Below, piece by piece: positions 1 to 8,874 of a stretch of 58,134 nucleotides of DNA. The notes under the pieces were generated by a model that made no database searches, had not been told where the DNA came from, and was given only the letters and a program-made list of their open reading frames with translations. The translations under genes and the position numbers were made by a program. How positions within the stretch are numbered: position 1 is the first letter of the stretch; every line of letters starts with the position of its first letter. This DNA is from an uncultured Eubacteriales bacterium (lineage in GTDB: Bacteria; Bacillota; Clostridia; Christensenellales; Aristaeellaceae), in assembly GCA_902764915.1 (NCBI GenBank), contig CACWXY010000037.1, forward strand, positions 1 to 58,134, in the 5' to 3' direction.

Positions 1-36
1 CATCAAGCGCTTCAGGGTGTTGGAAAGACGGATCAT
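1..36 (-). CDS. Start of an unidentified gene leaving the window
   Basis: The minus strand has an ATG at 36 with a GGAAGG ribosome-binding site 12 bases upstream, and twelve open codons (MIRLSNTLKRLM) before the window edge. It begins 21 bases after the stop of the NHLP ATPase gene, so it would be the next gene of the peptide-export operon. Too little is visible to assign a family. Confidence 0.45.
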   Translation of the reverse strand, partial: MIRLSNTLKRLM

Positions 37-57
37 GTGGTTTTCCTTCCTTTCTTT

Positions 58-2247
58 TTATCCGGCCGCATCCAGCCGCTGCCGTGCCACCAGCTCGGCG
101 AAATGGCTGTTCTGCGCGATCAGGTCATCATACGTGCCTTCCTCTATGATCGTCCCTTTGTCCATGACCAGAATCCGGTCGCAGTTGCGGATGGTGGAGA
201 GGCGGTGGGCGATCACGATGCGGGTGCAGTTCAGCTTGTCCAGCGCGCCAGACACCTGCTTTTGCGTCTTGTTGTCCAGGGCGCTGGTGGCTTCGTCGAA
301 AATCAGGATACTGGGCTTGGGGGCGACGGCCCGGGCGATCATCAGCCGCTGCTTCTGTCCGCCGGAGATTCCCCCCTGGCCCTCGGAGATCAGGGTCTGC
401 ATGCCCATGGGCATGTCCCTTATATCCTGGGCGATGCCCGCCATCTCCGCCGCTTCCCAGGCTTCATCCAGCGTCAGATCGGGAGCGGAAATGGTAATAT
501 TGGAGAAAATGTCGCCCTGGAACAGCTGGCCGTTCTGGATCACCACGCCGATGTGCTTGCGCAGAGAACGGGGATCGATGCTGTTCAGGTTGTGCCGGTC
601 GTAGAATATCCCACCCTTTTCCGGCTTTTCAAAGCCCAGCAGCAGCCGCACCAGCGTGGATTTGCCGCAGCCCGTGCGGCCCACGATGGCCACATATTCC
701 CCGGCCTTGATATCCAGGGAAAGATCATTCAGCACATAGGGCGTGTTTTCCTCATACCGGAAGGAAACATGGCTCATTTCAATGTGCCCCGTCACGCGGT
801 CAACGGGCTGCTTGTCTGCGGCTACTTCAGGTTCGGCTTTCAGGATAGGCTCGGCCATTTCCAGCACCGGACGGATGGAGGCCACCGAGACGGCGATGCC
901 GGCCAGCGCGGAGAACGCGCCCATGACCCGGCCATAGGCAGCCGTGAAAGCGTAATACTGGCTGACGCCCACATTCGTTTGAATCGCCAGATAATACAGC
1001 ACGATGGTGCCGATCAGCGAAATCGCCGTGGTGATGACGGTGTTGATTTTGAGAAACAGCGGCGGGTTGTATTCCAGCCGCGCGCACTTTGCGTAGTGCT
1101 GTCCCCACCGAGCGAACACCCGCTTTTCTGCGCCGGACAGCCGGATCTTCTGGATGCCGTTTATCACGGCGTAGCTCATGCCCTGCTCCTCGGCGCTCAG
1201 CTTCATCCGCTTCCTCGAAATGCCGATTTGCACAAAAGACACCGCCAGGCTCATCACCACCGTGGCCAGGATGATCAGCAGCGACGGCCACACCAGCGCC
1301 GGGGCGAAGCTGAAGATCTGCGCCACATAGAGCAGGGACAGGAGGCTGCTCAGGCCGATGGACAGAATGTTATTCAGCATCATGCTGCACAGGGAATTGA
1401 CGCTGCCCGCCCGGCTGGACAGCTCGCCGGAGGAATACCTGCGGAAAAAGCTCACCGGCAGGGACAGAATGCGCATCATCACCGAGGCCTGCACCGCCTG
1501 AGAGGTTTTGGTGTTGATCCGCTGCATCAAAAGGCTGCGCACCAGGCCGATCAGCTGGGAGGCAAAGGCGCTGGTCAGGAGAAACACCCCTACGCCCGCC
1601 ATCAGGTTCATATTGTGGCCTTCCAGGATCTTGCCCGTCACCAGGCTGTACACCCGGGGCTCAATCATCCCCACCAGCTGCACGGCCAGGGTGGCCAGCA
1701 CGATCACCACCAGGTCCCCGTAGGTGATGCTGTTTTTCATGTACTTTAGCAGATCGGGAATGCCCAGCTTTTTCATGGGCAGGGGCTGATAAAAACACAG
1801 CGCTTCTCGGGAAAACAGCCTGGCGGTTTTCCGGGTAATGCGGGTTCTCTTGCCTGTGGCAGGGTCTTTGAAATAATAACCGTAAATCGTTCCCGGCAAC
1901 AGGGCTACCGCGGTTCCCGCTTCCTTGAGATAGCCCAGCATGGGGCCGTAGGCGTCGTTCTGCCAGCCCTCCTCCAGTTCCACTTCCCGGGTCATCAGGC
2001 CCGTGGGCCGCAGCACATATTCCAGCTGGTCGTTCACGTCCCGGATGGTATCCGGGATCTCGACGGGCTTTTGATGATAGAATTTCAGGATGTCGTCGAT
2101 AGCTTCCTTGGCGATCAGGCGCTCGTCCTCCAAACGATTCGCGTCCCACTTGTCCATAACCACGCTGGCCATGCGGAAAAAGGAGTCTTCCAATACGTTC
2201 TGGTCATTTTCCGTTCGCTGCCTGATCTGTTCGGTAAACCAACCCAT
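58..2247 (-). CDS. NHLP-type bacteriocin export ABC transporter, permease/ATPase subunit
   Basis: A 729-residue membrane ABC half-transporter of the type paired with a C39-bearing partner in Nif11/NHLP peptide export systems. The first ~160 residues form a soluble, cyclic-nucleotide-binding-like or regulatory region with no peptidase cysteine. Several membrane segments follow (about residues 165-460), then an ATPase domain with Walker A GRTGCGKST, signature ISGGQKQR, Walker B ILIFDEATSALD and the switch IAHRLST. All nucleotide-binding motifs look intact. It starts 18 bases after the C39 transporter gene, with ribosome-binding site AAGGAGGA, and the two probably form a heterodimer that moves the modified peptides out of the cell. 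The family call is firm; the role of the long N-terminal domain is unknown. Confidence 0.93.
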   Translation of the reverse strand: MGWFTEQIRQRTENDQNVLEDSFFRMASVVMDKWDANRLEDERLIAKEAIDDILKFYHQKPVEIPDTIRDVNDQLEYVLRPTGLMTREVELEEGWQNDAYGPMLGYLKEAGTAVALLPGTIYGYYFKDPATGKRTRITRKTARLFSREALCFYQPLPMKKLGIPDLLKYMKNSITYGDLVVIVLATLAVQLVGMIEPRVYSLVTGKILEGHNMNLMAGVGVFLLTSAFASQLIGLVRSLLMQRINTKTSQAVQASVMMRILSLPVSFFRRYSSGELSSRAGSVNSLCSMMLNNILSIGLSSLLSLLYVAQIFSFAPALVWPSLLIILATVVMSLAVSFVQIGISRKRMKLSAEEQGMSYAVINGIQKIRLSGAEKRVFARWGQHYAKCARLEYNPPLFLKINTVITTAISLIGTIVLYYLAIQTNVGVSQYYAFTAAYGRVMGAFSALAGIAVSVASIRPVLEMAEPILKAEPEVAADKQPVDRVTGHIEMSHVSFRYEENTPYVLNDLSLDIKAGEYVAIVGRTGCGKSTLVRLLLGFEKPEKGGIFYDRHNLNSIDPRSLRKHIGVVIQNGQLFQGDIFSNITISAPDLTLDEAWEAAEMAGIAQDIRDMPMGMQTLISEGQGGISGGQKQRLMIARAVAPKPSILIFDEATSALDNKTQKQVSGALDKLNCTRIVIAHRLSTIRNCDRILVMDKGTIIEEGTYDDLIAQNSHFAELVARQRLDAAG

Positions 2248-2265
2248 AACAGAAGTCCTCCTTTC

Positions 2266-4446
2266 TTATTCGCTGGTCACAAGTTCGGCGTAAGCGCCGC
2301 CCTTGGCGTAAAGCTCCTCGTGCGTGCCACGTTCCACAATACGGCCCTTATCCAGCACGATGATCTCGTCGCAGTCCCGGATGGTAGAAAGCCGATGGGC
2401 CTCCACGATGCAGGAAATGCCGCGATCCTTGATGGCCTTCACCAGCTCATATTCCGTTTTGGCGTCCAGGGCGCTGGTGGCCTCGTCCAAGATAATAATA
2501 GAGGGGTCTTGGGCCAGCACCCGGGCGATCTCGATGCGCTGCCGCTGGCCGCCGGACAGATCCTTGCCGTTTTCCGTCAGCCTGCCCTGATATCCGCCGG
2601 GCCGCTGCAGAATATCCTCGTGGATCTGGGCGTCCCGGGCAGCCAGGATCACTTCAAAATCCTCGATGGTGTCGTCCCACATGCGGATGTTGTTGGCAAT
2701 GGTATCCTCAAACAGCACGATGTCCTGATCCACCATGGCCACGGAGCCGGTAAAAACGTTGCGGGGGATCTGGGAAATGGGCTTGCCGTCAAAGAGAATC
2801 TCGCCCGCCCAGGGCTGGTACAGCCCGGTGATCAGCTTGCTGACGGTGGATTTGCCGCAGCCGCTGGCCCCCACGATGGCGATGCGCTGCCCCTGTTTCA
2901 GGTGCATGGAAAAATCGGAAATGATGGGATTGCCCAGCCGGGAATAGCCGAAGGTGACGTGCTTCAGTTCCAGGTCGCCGCTGAGCTTGGCAAAGTCTTT
3001 CGATTCGCAGTCCGCGCCGTATTGCAGGGTAGGATCGTCCGGGTTCTGCATCACGTCCTCCACCCGTTCCATTTCGGTGCGCATTTCCTGGATGGTCTGG
3101 CCCGCGCTGACCAGCGTCATGGCCGGGCCCATAAAGGAGGAAAGCAGCCCCTGGAAGGTGACGATCATGCCGACGGTGAAGCTGCCCGACATGGCCAGGC
3201 GCACGCCCAGGAACAGCACCAGATAATTGCTGGCCGTGCTGATGAACTGCGGGATCAGGCCGATGCGGGCGTTGAGGGTGGCAAACTTGACCTGCTGGGT
3301 GTTCACCGACGCCTGGTAGCCGCTCCACTTGCGGAAGAAGCCGCCCTCTGCCCCGGAGGATTTGATGGTCTCCGTCATGCTGATGCCGGCCAGCGTGGCG
3401 GAAGCCAGCTTGCCCGCGTCCCGCATTTCCACCCGCATCAGATTGATGCGCTTGTTGGACAGATACCGGGCCACGGCGAGGTTCAGGGCCAGGGAAGCCA
3501 CGCCCACCAGGGTCATCACGGCGCTGTAGCGCAGCATGACCACCAGGTAAAAAAGCATCATCACCGTGTTCAGCGCCAGCGGGGCCACGGTGTTCACCAG
3601 CGTGCCCGCAATGGAGGCGTTGGTGCCCTGCCGCTGCAGAATATCGCCAGTCATGCGCTGGGAGAAAAACTCCATGGGCAATTTCAATACCTTCCACATA
3701 AAGGAGGCGTTGCCCTCGATGGCCATTTTGCCGTTGATCTTCAGGCTGTAAACGGCTTGTGCCCATTGCACGACGATCTGGAAGCCCGCCAGCAGGATCA
3801 TGGCCGTGATAAAGGGATACAGCCAATCCGGGGCCTGGCCGGTCAGCAGACGGTCAAAGAAGATGCGGGACATGACGGGATTGATGATGCCGAACAAATA
3901 AGAAATGATGGAGGTCAGCACGATAAAGGCCACGGCGGGGGCCGCGCCCTTCAGGCGCTTCCGGGCAAACGCCAGGGTGCTCTTGCGCTTGCCGGAGGGC
4001 GTGAAGCCTTCCCCGGGCTTGAAGGTCAGCACCAGGCCGGTGAAGGATTGGTCAAACTGCTCCATGGGCACCTGCACCATGCCCCGGGCGGGATCGTTGA
4101 GCACAGCCTTGTCGCCCTTGAAGCCGTCCAGCACCACGAAATGATTGAAATTCCAATGGATGATGCAGGGAAAGGAAGTCTCCTTTTTCAAGGCTTCCAC
4201 TTCCATGCGGTAGCCGTGCACCTCCAGCCCATAGCTCTGGGCGGCCAGGTACACATTTTTCATATTGGAGCCGTCCCGGCTTACGCCGCAATCTGCGCGC
4301 ACAACCTCCAGGGGAATCCATTTCTGATAGTACGCCAGCACCATGGCAAGGCTGGCCGCGCCGCACTCCAGCGCTTCCATTTGCATGATCACCGGCACCT
4401 TCGCGATCCCGTTTTTGACGGGCTGCTTCACTCTCTTTTCAGCCAT
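2266..4446 (-). CDS. NHLP-type bacteriocin export ABC transporter with C39 leader peptidase
   Basis: A 726-residue peptidase-containing ABC transporter. Residues ~15-140 are a C39 cysteine peptidase: the catalytic Cys28 lies in LECGAAS, the histidine in NFNHFVVL and the aspartate in NDPARG. A six-helix membrane domain (about 160-440) and an ATPase domain follow, with Walker A GASGCGKST, signature LSGGQRQR, Walker B IIILDEATSALD and EAHRLST. By family knowledge, C39 domains cut leaders after a double glycine, and all five candidate precursors of this locus end their leaders in Gly-Gly, so this protein is the expected processing and export enzyme. It lies 12 bases downstream of the secretion-protein gene. 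Confidence 0.95.
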   Translation of the reverse strand: MAEKRVKQPVKNGIAKVPVIMQMEALECGAASLAMVLAYYQKWIPLEVVRADCGVSRDGSNMKNVYLAAQSYGLEVHGYRMEVEALKKETSFPCIIHWNFNHFVVLDGFKGDKAVLNDPARGMVQVPMEQFDQSFTGLVLTFKPGEGFTPSGKRKSTLAFARKRLKGAAPAVAFIVLTSIISYLFGIINPVMSRIFFDRLLTGQAPDWLYPFITAMILLAGFQIVVQWAQAVYSLKINGKMAIEGNASFMWKVLKLPMEFFSQRMTGDILQRQGTNASIAGTLVNTVAPLALNTVMMLFYLVVMLRYSAVMTLVGVASLALNLAVARYLSNKRINLMRVEMRDAGKLASATLAGISMTETIKSSGAEGGFFRKWSGYQASVNTQQVKFATLNARIGLIPQFISTASNYLVLFLGVRLAMSGSFTVGMIVTFQGLLSSFMGPAMTLVSAGQTIQEMRTEMERVEDVMQNPDDPTLQYGADCESKDFAKLSGDLELKHVTFGYSRLGNPIISDFSMHLKQGQRIAIVGASGCGKSTVSKLITGLYQPWAGEILFDGKPISQIPRNVFTGSVAMVDQDIVLFEDTIANNIRMWDDTIEDFEVILAARDAQIHEDILQRPGGYQGRLTENGKDLSGGQRQRIEIARVLAQDPSIIILDEATSALDAKTEYELVKAIKDRGISCIVEAHRLSTIRDCDEIIVLDKGRIVERGTHEELYAKGGAYAELVTSE

Positions 4447-4458
4447 AGACAGCCCCCG

Positions 4459-4935
4459 TCAATTCCACAGGAAGCTGATGGGCGTGGTGGATTCCAGCAC
4501 CAGCTCTGCCTCGTAGTCCCCCTCCGGAAGCGGAACATAAAGATTGTCTGTTGAAATCTCAAGTACGACCTCGTTATTGGGCTGCACGCCAATCCAGCTG
4601 ATATAGCCTTCTACTTTACCCAATCGGACCTTCATACCCAGATCCACCTGATCCTTTATGGCATGTGGAAGGTAGGCCACCATCCCTGTGAGTTTTTCCG
4701 TCTCCCCGCTGGCAGTATCCTCTCCCGGAATCTCATAGTGTGACAATGACACCGTGATGGGCATCGTGTTTTCCATCGTAGCCGTGGAGGCGTACACGAT
4801 AAAGCCTACCAGCAGCGCCACGATTGCGCCAAGGATCATCCACAACCTGGGGCTGGTGACGCGCATGTAATCATGCAGCTCCTCCGGGGAGGAAATGCGC
4901 TCCATGCTCTTTTTTCTGAACAGTCCATTTTCCAT
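4459..4935 (-). CDS. NHLP bacteriocin system secretion protein (short HlyD-like)
   Basis: A 158-residue protein opening with FRKKSMERISSPEELHDYM, the typical start of the small membrane-fusion-like protein of NHLP peptide export systems. One membrane helix lies at about residues 32-52 (ILGAIVALLVGFIVYAS), and a small beta-rich extracellular domain follows. It is much shorter than classical HlyD and lacks the long coiled-coil hairpin, as is usual for this family. The start is set by GAGGAGAA just upstream. It probably links the two ABC transporters that follow it in the operon to the cell surface. Confidence 0.85.
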   Translation of the reverse strand: MENGLFRKKSMERISSPEELHDYMRVTSPRLWMILGAIVALLVGFIVYASTATMENTMPITVSLSHYEIPGEDTASGETEKLTGMVAYLPHAIKDQVDLGMKVRLGKVEGYISWIGVQPNNEVVLEISTDNLYVPLPEGDYEAELVLESTTPISFLWN

Positions 4936-5080
4936 CGGATTCTCCTCTTTTCTCGCCCCGACAGCCTCTACATCCCCAGGCGGAAGTCATGTGATACGGC
5001 GTCTCCCGATCTGTCTTTGATCCATTGGCTGCATTCTGTGCATTTATACAGGCGTCTGAAGCTGCGGCCAGGCAGATCGG

Positions 5081-5341
5081 TCATTTCTTAACGAGGTAAA
5101 CCTTTTTGTTGAGACTGTCCCAGCGGAGGTAGAAAGACTTCACGCAGGCATCGCATATGAATGCTACTTCGAAGGAACTCGCCCCGATCCTCTTTACGAC
5201 ATCCGCGCTTGTGTTCCCGCAATACGGGCATTTGATTTCATACCCGTCGAGCCATGTGTGGTATTTTCCATTGGAATGAAACGTCCAGCCGCCGGCCACC
5301 TGGCCCATTTCTTCCATGTTCAGTTCCTGCTTGTCACTCAT
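5081..5341 (-). CDS. Short-leader double-glycine peptide with two Cys pairs (candidate RiPP precursor)
   Basis: An 86-residue peptide preceded by a strong site (TGAGGAGG). The first 18 residues (MSDKQELNMEEMGQVAGG) contain the same E-L-x-x-E-x-M-x-x-x-x-G-G cleavage motif as the Nif11 precursors of the locus, but no Nif11 domain. The remaining 68 residues hold CPYC and CDAC pairs 25 residues apart, which could bind zinc or be modified, and the C-terminus is basic. It sits directly before the export genes. It may be a bacteriocin, an immunity or chaperone-like zinc ribbon, or a second substrate of the C39 transporter. The leader motif is seen; the activity is inferred. Confidence 0.7.
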   Translation of the reverse strand: MSDKQELNMEEMGQVAGGWTFHSNGKYHTWLDGYEIKCPYCGNTSADVVKRIGASSFEVAFICDACVKSFYLRWDSLNKKVYLVKK

Positions 5342-5441
5342 GCTTTTTGCCTCCTCAAAATTGACTCCACGCCATCTTGTCCCATATATAACGCAAATAC
5401 GGGATCAGCGCTATAGAAAAACAGAAAAAGCTGAAACAGAC

Positions 5442-6800
5442 TTATTGGTTATCGGGATACCATTCGTTGATCACGTCGGTGGGAATTTCAAAGTGCTGGT
5501 AATCCTTGCGATCCTCCCAGTCGCCGCCCCATTCAAAGCCATGCTCAATGAAAAGACGGTAGCACAGATCATCGTGATCGATCTTACAGGGGAAGTCCGC
5601 TTCCCGATCCAGATAAGGCTCTCCGGTGATCGGCTCCACGATGCGCACGCCGTCAACCACCTTCGTGTAAGGGTTGTACAGGGTATTGATGTCTACCGCC
5701 AGGCCCAGCCCATGCTTGGAAACCCGGGTGGTGTGGGAAATGAAGCGAAAATTGAAAGAGGAGGAGTTGTTGTCCTCCATGGAAAGCTCGTCGTCCGCGT
5801 CATACTCGTCAACCAGGCGGATCTTTTCAATGGGATATTTTGCTTCATAGAGCTGCTGGAGAATTTCCAGCACATCCTGGGCGATGTGATAGTTGACGAT
5901 CATTTCGCCCTCGTGGGTTTCGCCATCCAGCCCCACATGGAGCACATGCAGATACCTTAAATCCTCCCGGGGCAGCGTGCAGTCCTTTTTGAAGGACTTG
6001 CCGTAAATGCGTGCAAAAGTCTCGTCCGTAATCTCGGAGATCCAAAAGCCCGAATCCGCCTTCGGATAAACGCGGATGAAATCCAGATCGCCGATCCGGT
6101 AATCATGGGTGGAATCGTAGTCCGCCAGGCCAACGCCGTCCTGATATTTCTGTGTCCTGTGGATTGTAAGCACGGATTCATCCGTGAACACGCCGTCCGT
6201 CACGATATAGCTCCCGCAGCTGAACAGCACGTTTTCGTTTCCCTCTGTGACCACAAACTGCCTGAACGTCCCATCGTCATAGTAGAACCAGAGGGTGGGA
6301 AGATAGGCTTCGCTGCCGTCCGTCTTGACCAGCTTTTGCTTGTCCACCTGCATAAACGCGGCGACAAGCTGCTGGCCGGGATTTGTATTGTCCGGGTACA
6401 GACAGTATTCCATCGACCGATCCAGGTTTACGTCAAAGGCAAGGTCGGCCGATTTCAACTGATGCTCCGCTGTATGGAGCTGTTCTGCGTGGATCGTGAG
6501 GATATGCGGCGTCTTATCCTGCCAGCCCGGCTCCGTCCAGTCAAAGTTAGCCTCGAAGGTACCTTTGGTATAGATCTCGTACCGGCTTTCATGATCCACA
6601 TACTGGACGTAGGAATGATCCTGATACAGGAAGATCGCGGTATCGGCCAGTGCTTTGGATTGGTCATCATTCGTGATGATCTGTGCCTCCGGGGAGGAAT
6701 AGACAGCCAGGATTTCGGGCTGCGCCGTTTCTTCGGCGATAGCACAGCATGCTATGCAAAGCAGCGCAGCTGCCAACAGGACAGGAATCAGCTTTTTCAC
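5442..6800 (-). CDS. Exported M15-family peptidase (D-Ala-D-Ala carboxypeptidase-like)
   Basis: A ~452-residue protein with a signal peptide (VKKLIPVLLAAALLCIACC). A long N-terminal region (about 30-290) matches nothing I recognise. The C-terminal ~150 residues carry the zinc-peptidase signature of VanY/M15 enzymes: SKHGLGLAVDIN, then DYQHFEIP with the final zinc histidine and the catalytic glutamate region. A GTG at 6800 is preferred because AGAGGAG lies ten bases upstream; another GTG at 6830 has no site. Cell-wall peptidases of this class trim peptidoglycan stems. Placed inside the RiPP operon it could protect the producer's wall or help release the peptide, but that is inference. Confidence 0.8.
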   Translation of the reverse strand: MKKLIPVLLAAALLCIACCAIAEETAQPEILAVYSSPEAQIITNDDQSKALADTAIFLYQDHSYVQYVDHESRYEIYTKGTFEANFDWTEPGWQDKTPHILTIHAEQLHTAEHQLKSADLAFDVNLDRSMEYCLYPDNTNPGQQLVAAFMQVDKQKLVKTDGSEAYLPTLWFYYDDGTFRQFVVTEGNENVLFSCGSYIVTDGVFTDESVLTIHRTQKYQDGVGLADYDSTHDYRIGDLDFIRVYPKADSGFWISEITDETFARIYGKSFKKDCTLPREDLRYLHVLHVGLDGETHEGEMIVNYHIAQDVLEILQQLYEAKYPIEKIRLVDEYDADDELSMEDNNSSSFNFRFISHTTRVSKHGLGLAVDINTLYNPYTKVVDGVRIVEPITGEPYLDREADFPCKIDHDDLCYRLFIEHGFEWGGDWEDRKDYQHFEIPTDVINEWYPDNQ

Positions 6801-6891
6801 CAGAACGCATCTCCTCTCAACCTTGTTCACCTGATGGATTCACGATCAGGCGGAAAACCGGTCATTGGGCGGTCTCCTTCAGATTTGGACA

Positions 6892-6928
6892 ATATGCCTG
6901 CAGCATCCATAAGACGCCGCAGGCATAT
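6892..6928 (-). other. Intercistronic hairpin
   Basis: A perfect 10-bp inverted repeat (ATATGCCTGC / GCAGGCATAT, 17-base loop) lies between the two exported-protein genes. There is no T-run, so it looks like an mRNA-processing or stabilising hairpin rather than a terminator. It could set different transcript levels either side of it. Confidence 0.5.
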
Positions 6929-6944
6929 CGCCGTGCGCATACCG

Positions 6945-8165
6945 TCAATCGGTGTAATAGCTGTATTTCAGGATGGTGCTCTCTCCGTTTTCCGTCCAGA
7001 CCACATTCCTGCTTTCATCATACGAGAACGTAACGGTGAAAAGCTCGCCGTTGTCAAAGCAGCCTTCCGCCTGAATGGTGTCGGCAGCCGGGTCATAATC
7101 GCCCTTCAGAATGGCGTTATCCAGGATCTCCCCATTCTTTCCCCGACGGTACAGGCGAATATCATACTGACCGTCATACCACGCGTAGAAGATGACTTCG
7201 ATATCGTCCTTCATCCAGCGGCCGCCGAAGAAGTTGCCGATCTTCATGAATTCCAGCCCTTTGCCGGCATCTTCCTTCAGATCGTTCCAAAGGAGATTTC
7301 CGTTATCATTGAGGGTGAAAACCGCGTCGCCATCCTCGTAATAGGTTTCATCCCAGCTGCCGCTGACGGTATCCTGCCGGTAATGCAGGCCAAGGGGAAC
7401 GGTGGTGAGGGCATCCTTTGCCGGGTTCAGCGCGGCGGCGTATTCCCAAATATCTTCCTTGTTGTCGCCCAGCTGATGCACGATCATCAGCTTCAGCCCG
7501 CCGTCCTCGTCATAAACCTCCATGCGCCAGTCTCCGTCCTCAGCCACCCAGGTGCTGCAATACGCCGCCGCTTCCGGAGCTTCATCCGTATAGAAGCCGT
7601 ACGTCTCTTCCTCCTCCATCGGCACGAAATCCAGATCGCTCAGGAATTTGACCGCAGTCTGGATCTGCTCGTCGGTGAGCGGCTGTCCCGCGGTGGCCTG
7701 GGGCTGGGTCAGCACAAATTCGATTTCATAGCCCTTGTAGATCGTGTAAAAATCCACATAGTCCACGCCGCCCACGATTTCCTTGACCACCATCAGCTTC
7801 GTGCCCAGGGCCGTTTCCATGTAGGTTACTTCTACGCCGTCCTCGGCTTTGAAGGTAGCCTCGATTTTGGCAAGCGCGTTTTCGTCCAGATCATTGAGCC
7901 GATCCACTTCGGCCATCAATTCCTCGTATGCAATGGAAATGACCATCGCCGGCTTGCTGTCGTCCGCGGAGAGGGAAGCGAGATAGTGCCCCGGCTCCTC
8001 CGTGATGACGGTCAGCTGATAGCCCTCGGGCAGCACGCCGCGCAGCTCAAAGGCGCCGTTCATGCTGATGGTACCGATGGCCGTCTTTTCCGCGGTTTCC
8101 GCAACGGCAGTGACAAAACTCAGCGTCAGTGCCAGGCAAAGCAGGATCAAAATCACCTTTTTCAT
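6945..8165 (-). CDS. Exported protein of unknown function with lipocalin-like C-terminal half
   Basis: A ~406-residue acidic protein with a signal peptide (MKKVILILLCLALTLSFVTAVAET). Residues ~30-185 form one domain rich in alternating beta-strand pattern. Residues ~200-406 resemble the repeated beta-barrel units of the protein encoded at 8875-10761: a WVAEDGDWRMEVYDEDGG segment is followed by WEYAAAL, FTLNDNGNLLWNDLKEDAG and a final Asp/Glu-rich strand. The ATG at 8165 has GGAGGG upstream. It has no catalytic motif that I can see. It travels with the RiPP genes, so a binding or self-protection role is possible. Confidence 0.75.
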   Translation of the reverse strand: MKKVILILLCLALTLSFVTAVAETAEKTAIGTISMNGAFELRGVLPEGYQLTVITEEPGHYLASLSADDSKPAMVISIAYEELMAEVDRLNDLDENALAKIEATFKAEDGVEVTYMETALGTKLMVVKEIVGGVDYVDFYTIYKGYEIEFVLTQPQATAGQPLTDEQIQTAVKFLSDLDFVPMEEEETYGFYTDEAPEAAAYCSTWVAEDGDWRMEVYDEDGGLKLMIVHQLGDNKEDIWEYAAALNPAKDALTTVPLGLHYRQDTVSGSWDETYYEDGDAVFTLNDNGNLLWNDLKEDAGKGLEFMKIGNFFGGRWMKDDIEVIFYAWYDGQYDIRLYRRGKNGEILDNAILKGDYDPAADTIQAEGCFDNGELFTVTFSYDESRNVVWTENGESTILKYSYYTD

Positions 8166-8189
8166 TGTATCGCCCTCCAATTTTCTCGT

Positions 8190-8822
8190 TTATTGAGCAG
8201 ACACGTACTGCCTGCTGATGAAGCCGATCATACCGGTCTGCGGGTCCTGCACCTGATACCAATTCCTGGTTTCGCCGATAACCGTAAGCTGTTTCCCCTG
8301 GGGGCAGGTGGCGATCCTTTCCGCTTCCATGGAGGGGGCCCAGCGCAGGTTCACCCAGCCGGAGGCCCGGGAAGGACGGGCGTACACAATAAACGGTTTG
8401 GCAACCAGCTTGCCCGTTCTGAATTCGTCGTTCATCGTGGAAAACGCCTTGGCCAAATCCGCCGTGGCGACCGTGTCGCCAGAGGCGGGGACTGTGCTGG
8501 GCTGCGCGGGCTGGGAGGTGGGATTATGATTCACCAGGAACCGCCGCTGCACGTACGCCACGCCAAATTCGCCGTAGGCATTCTGCTCCCAAAGGATCTG
8601 GGCCCAGCCATTGCTGTACATTTCGACAACCGTTACTTCCGCGCCGTATTTCAGGGAACCGATGATGTTGTTTCCCGTCGAAGGCGTACTGCGGACGTTC
8701 AGGCTCTTGCCGTTATCCGTATAGACCCATTGGGTGCCGTAGTAATCGGCGAATGCCACCGTGGGAAGGAACATGGCCGCCATGACGGCAATGAGCAAAA
8801 GGGAAATGACCTGTTTCTTCAT
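8190..8822 (-). CDS. Exported protein with two bacterial SH3 domains
   Basis: A 210-residue protein with a signal peptide ending near VAFA-DYYG. Two SH3b-type domains are visible: residues ~30-95 (SLNVRSTPSTGNNIIGSLKYG) and ~145-210 (NLRWAPSMEAERIATCPQG, ending GFISRQYV). They are joined by a Ser/Pro/Thr linker. SH3b domains commonly bind peptidoglycan or cell-surface peptides. The ribosome-binding site is GAGAGGAGA. It belongs to the exported block of the RiPP operon and probably acts at the cell wall, next to the M15 peptidase. Confidence 0.85.
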   Translation of the reverse strand: MKKQVISLLLIAVMAAMFLPTVAFADYYGTQWVYTDNGKSLNVRSTPSTGNNIIGSLKYGAEVTVVEMYSNGWAQILWEQNAYGEFGVAYVQRRFLVNHNPTSQPAQPSTVPASGDTVATADLAKAFSTMNDEFRTGKLVAKPFIVYARPSRASGWVNLRWAPSMEAERIATCPQGKQLTVIGETRNWYQVQDPQTGMIGFISRQYVSAQ

Positions 8823-8874
8823 GTGTTTTCTCCTCTCGGCCGATAATCTGATGGAATGAACATGATATCCTTTG

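Noticed and set aside
37..4554. Long plus-strand frames opposite the ABC transporter genes
   Set aside because: Products are His/Gln/Gly-rich without domains and mirror GC-rich minus-strand genes that have clear motifs.
6105..8846. A 913-codon plus-strand frame opposite the exported-protein genes
   Set aside because: It has no start site or recognisable domain and is the antisense of three well-supported signal-peptide genes.
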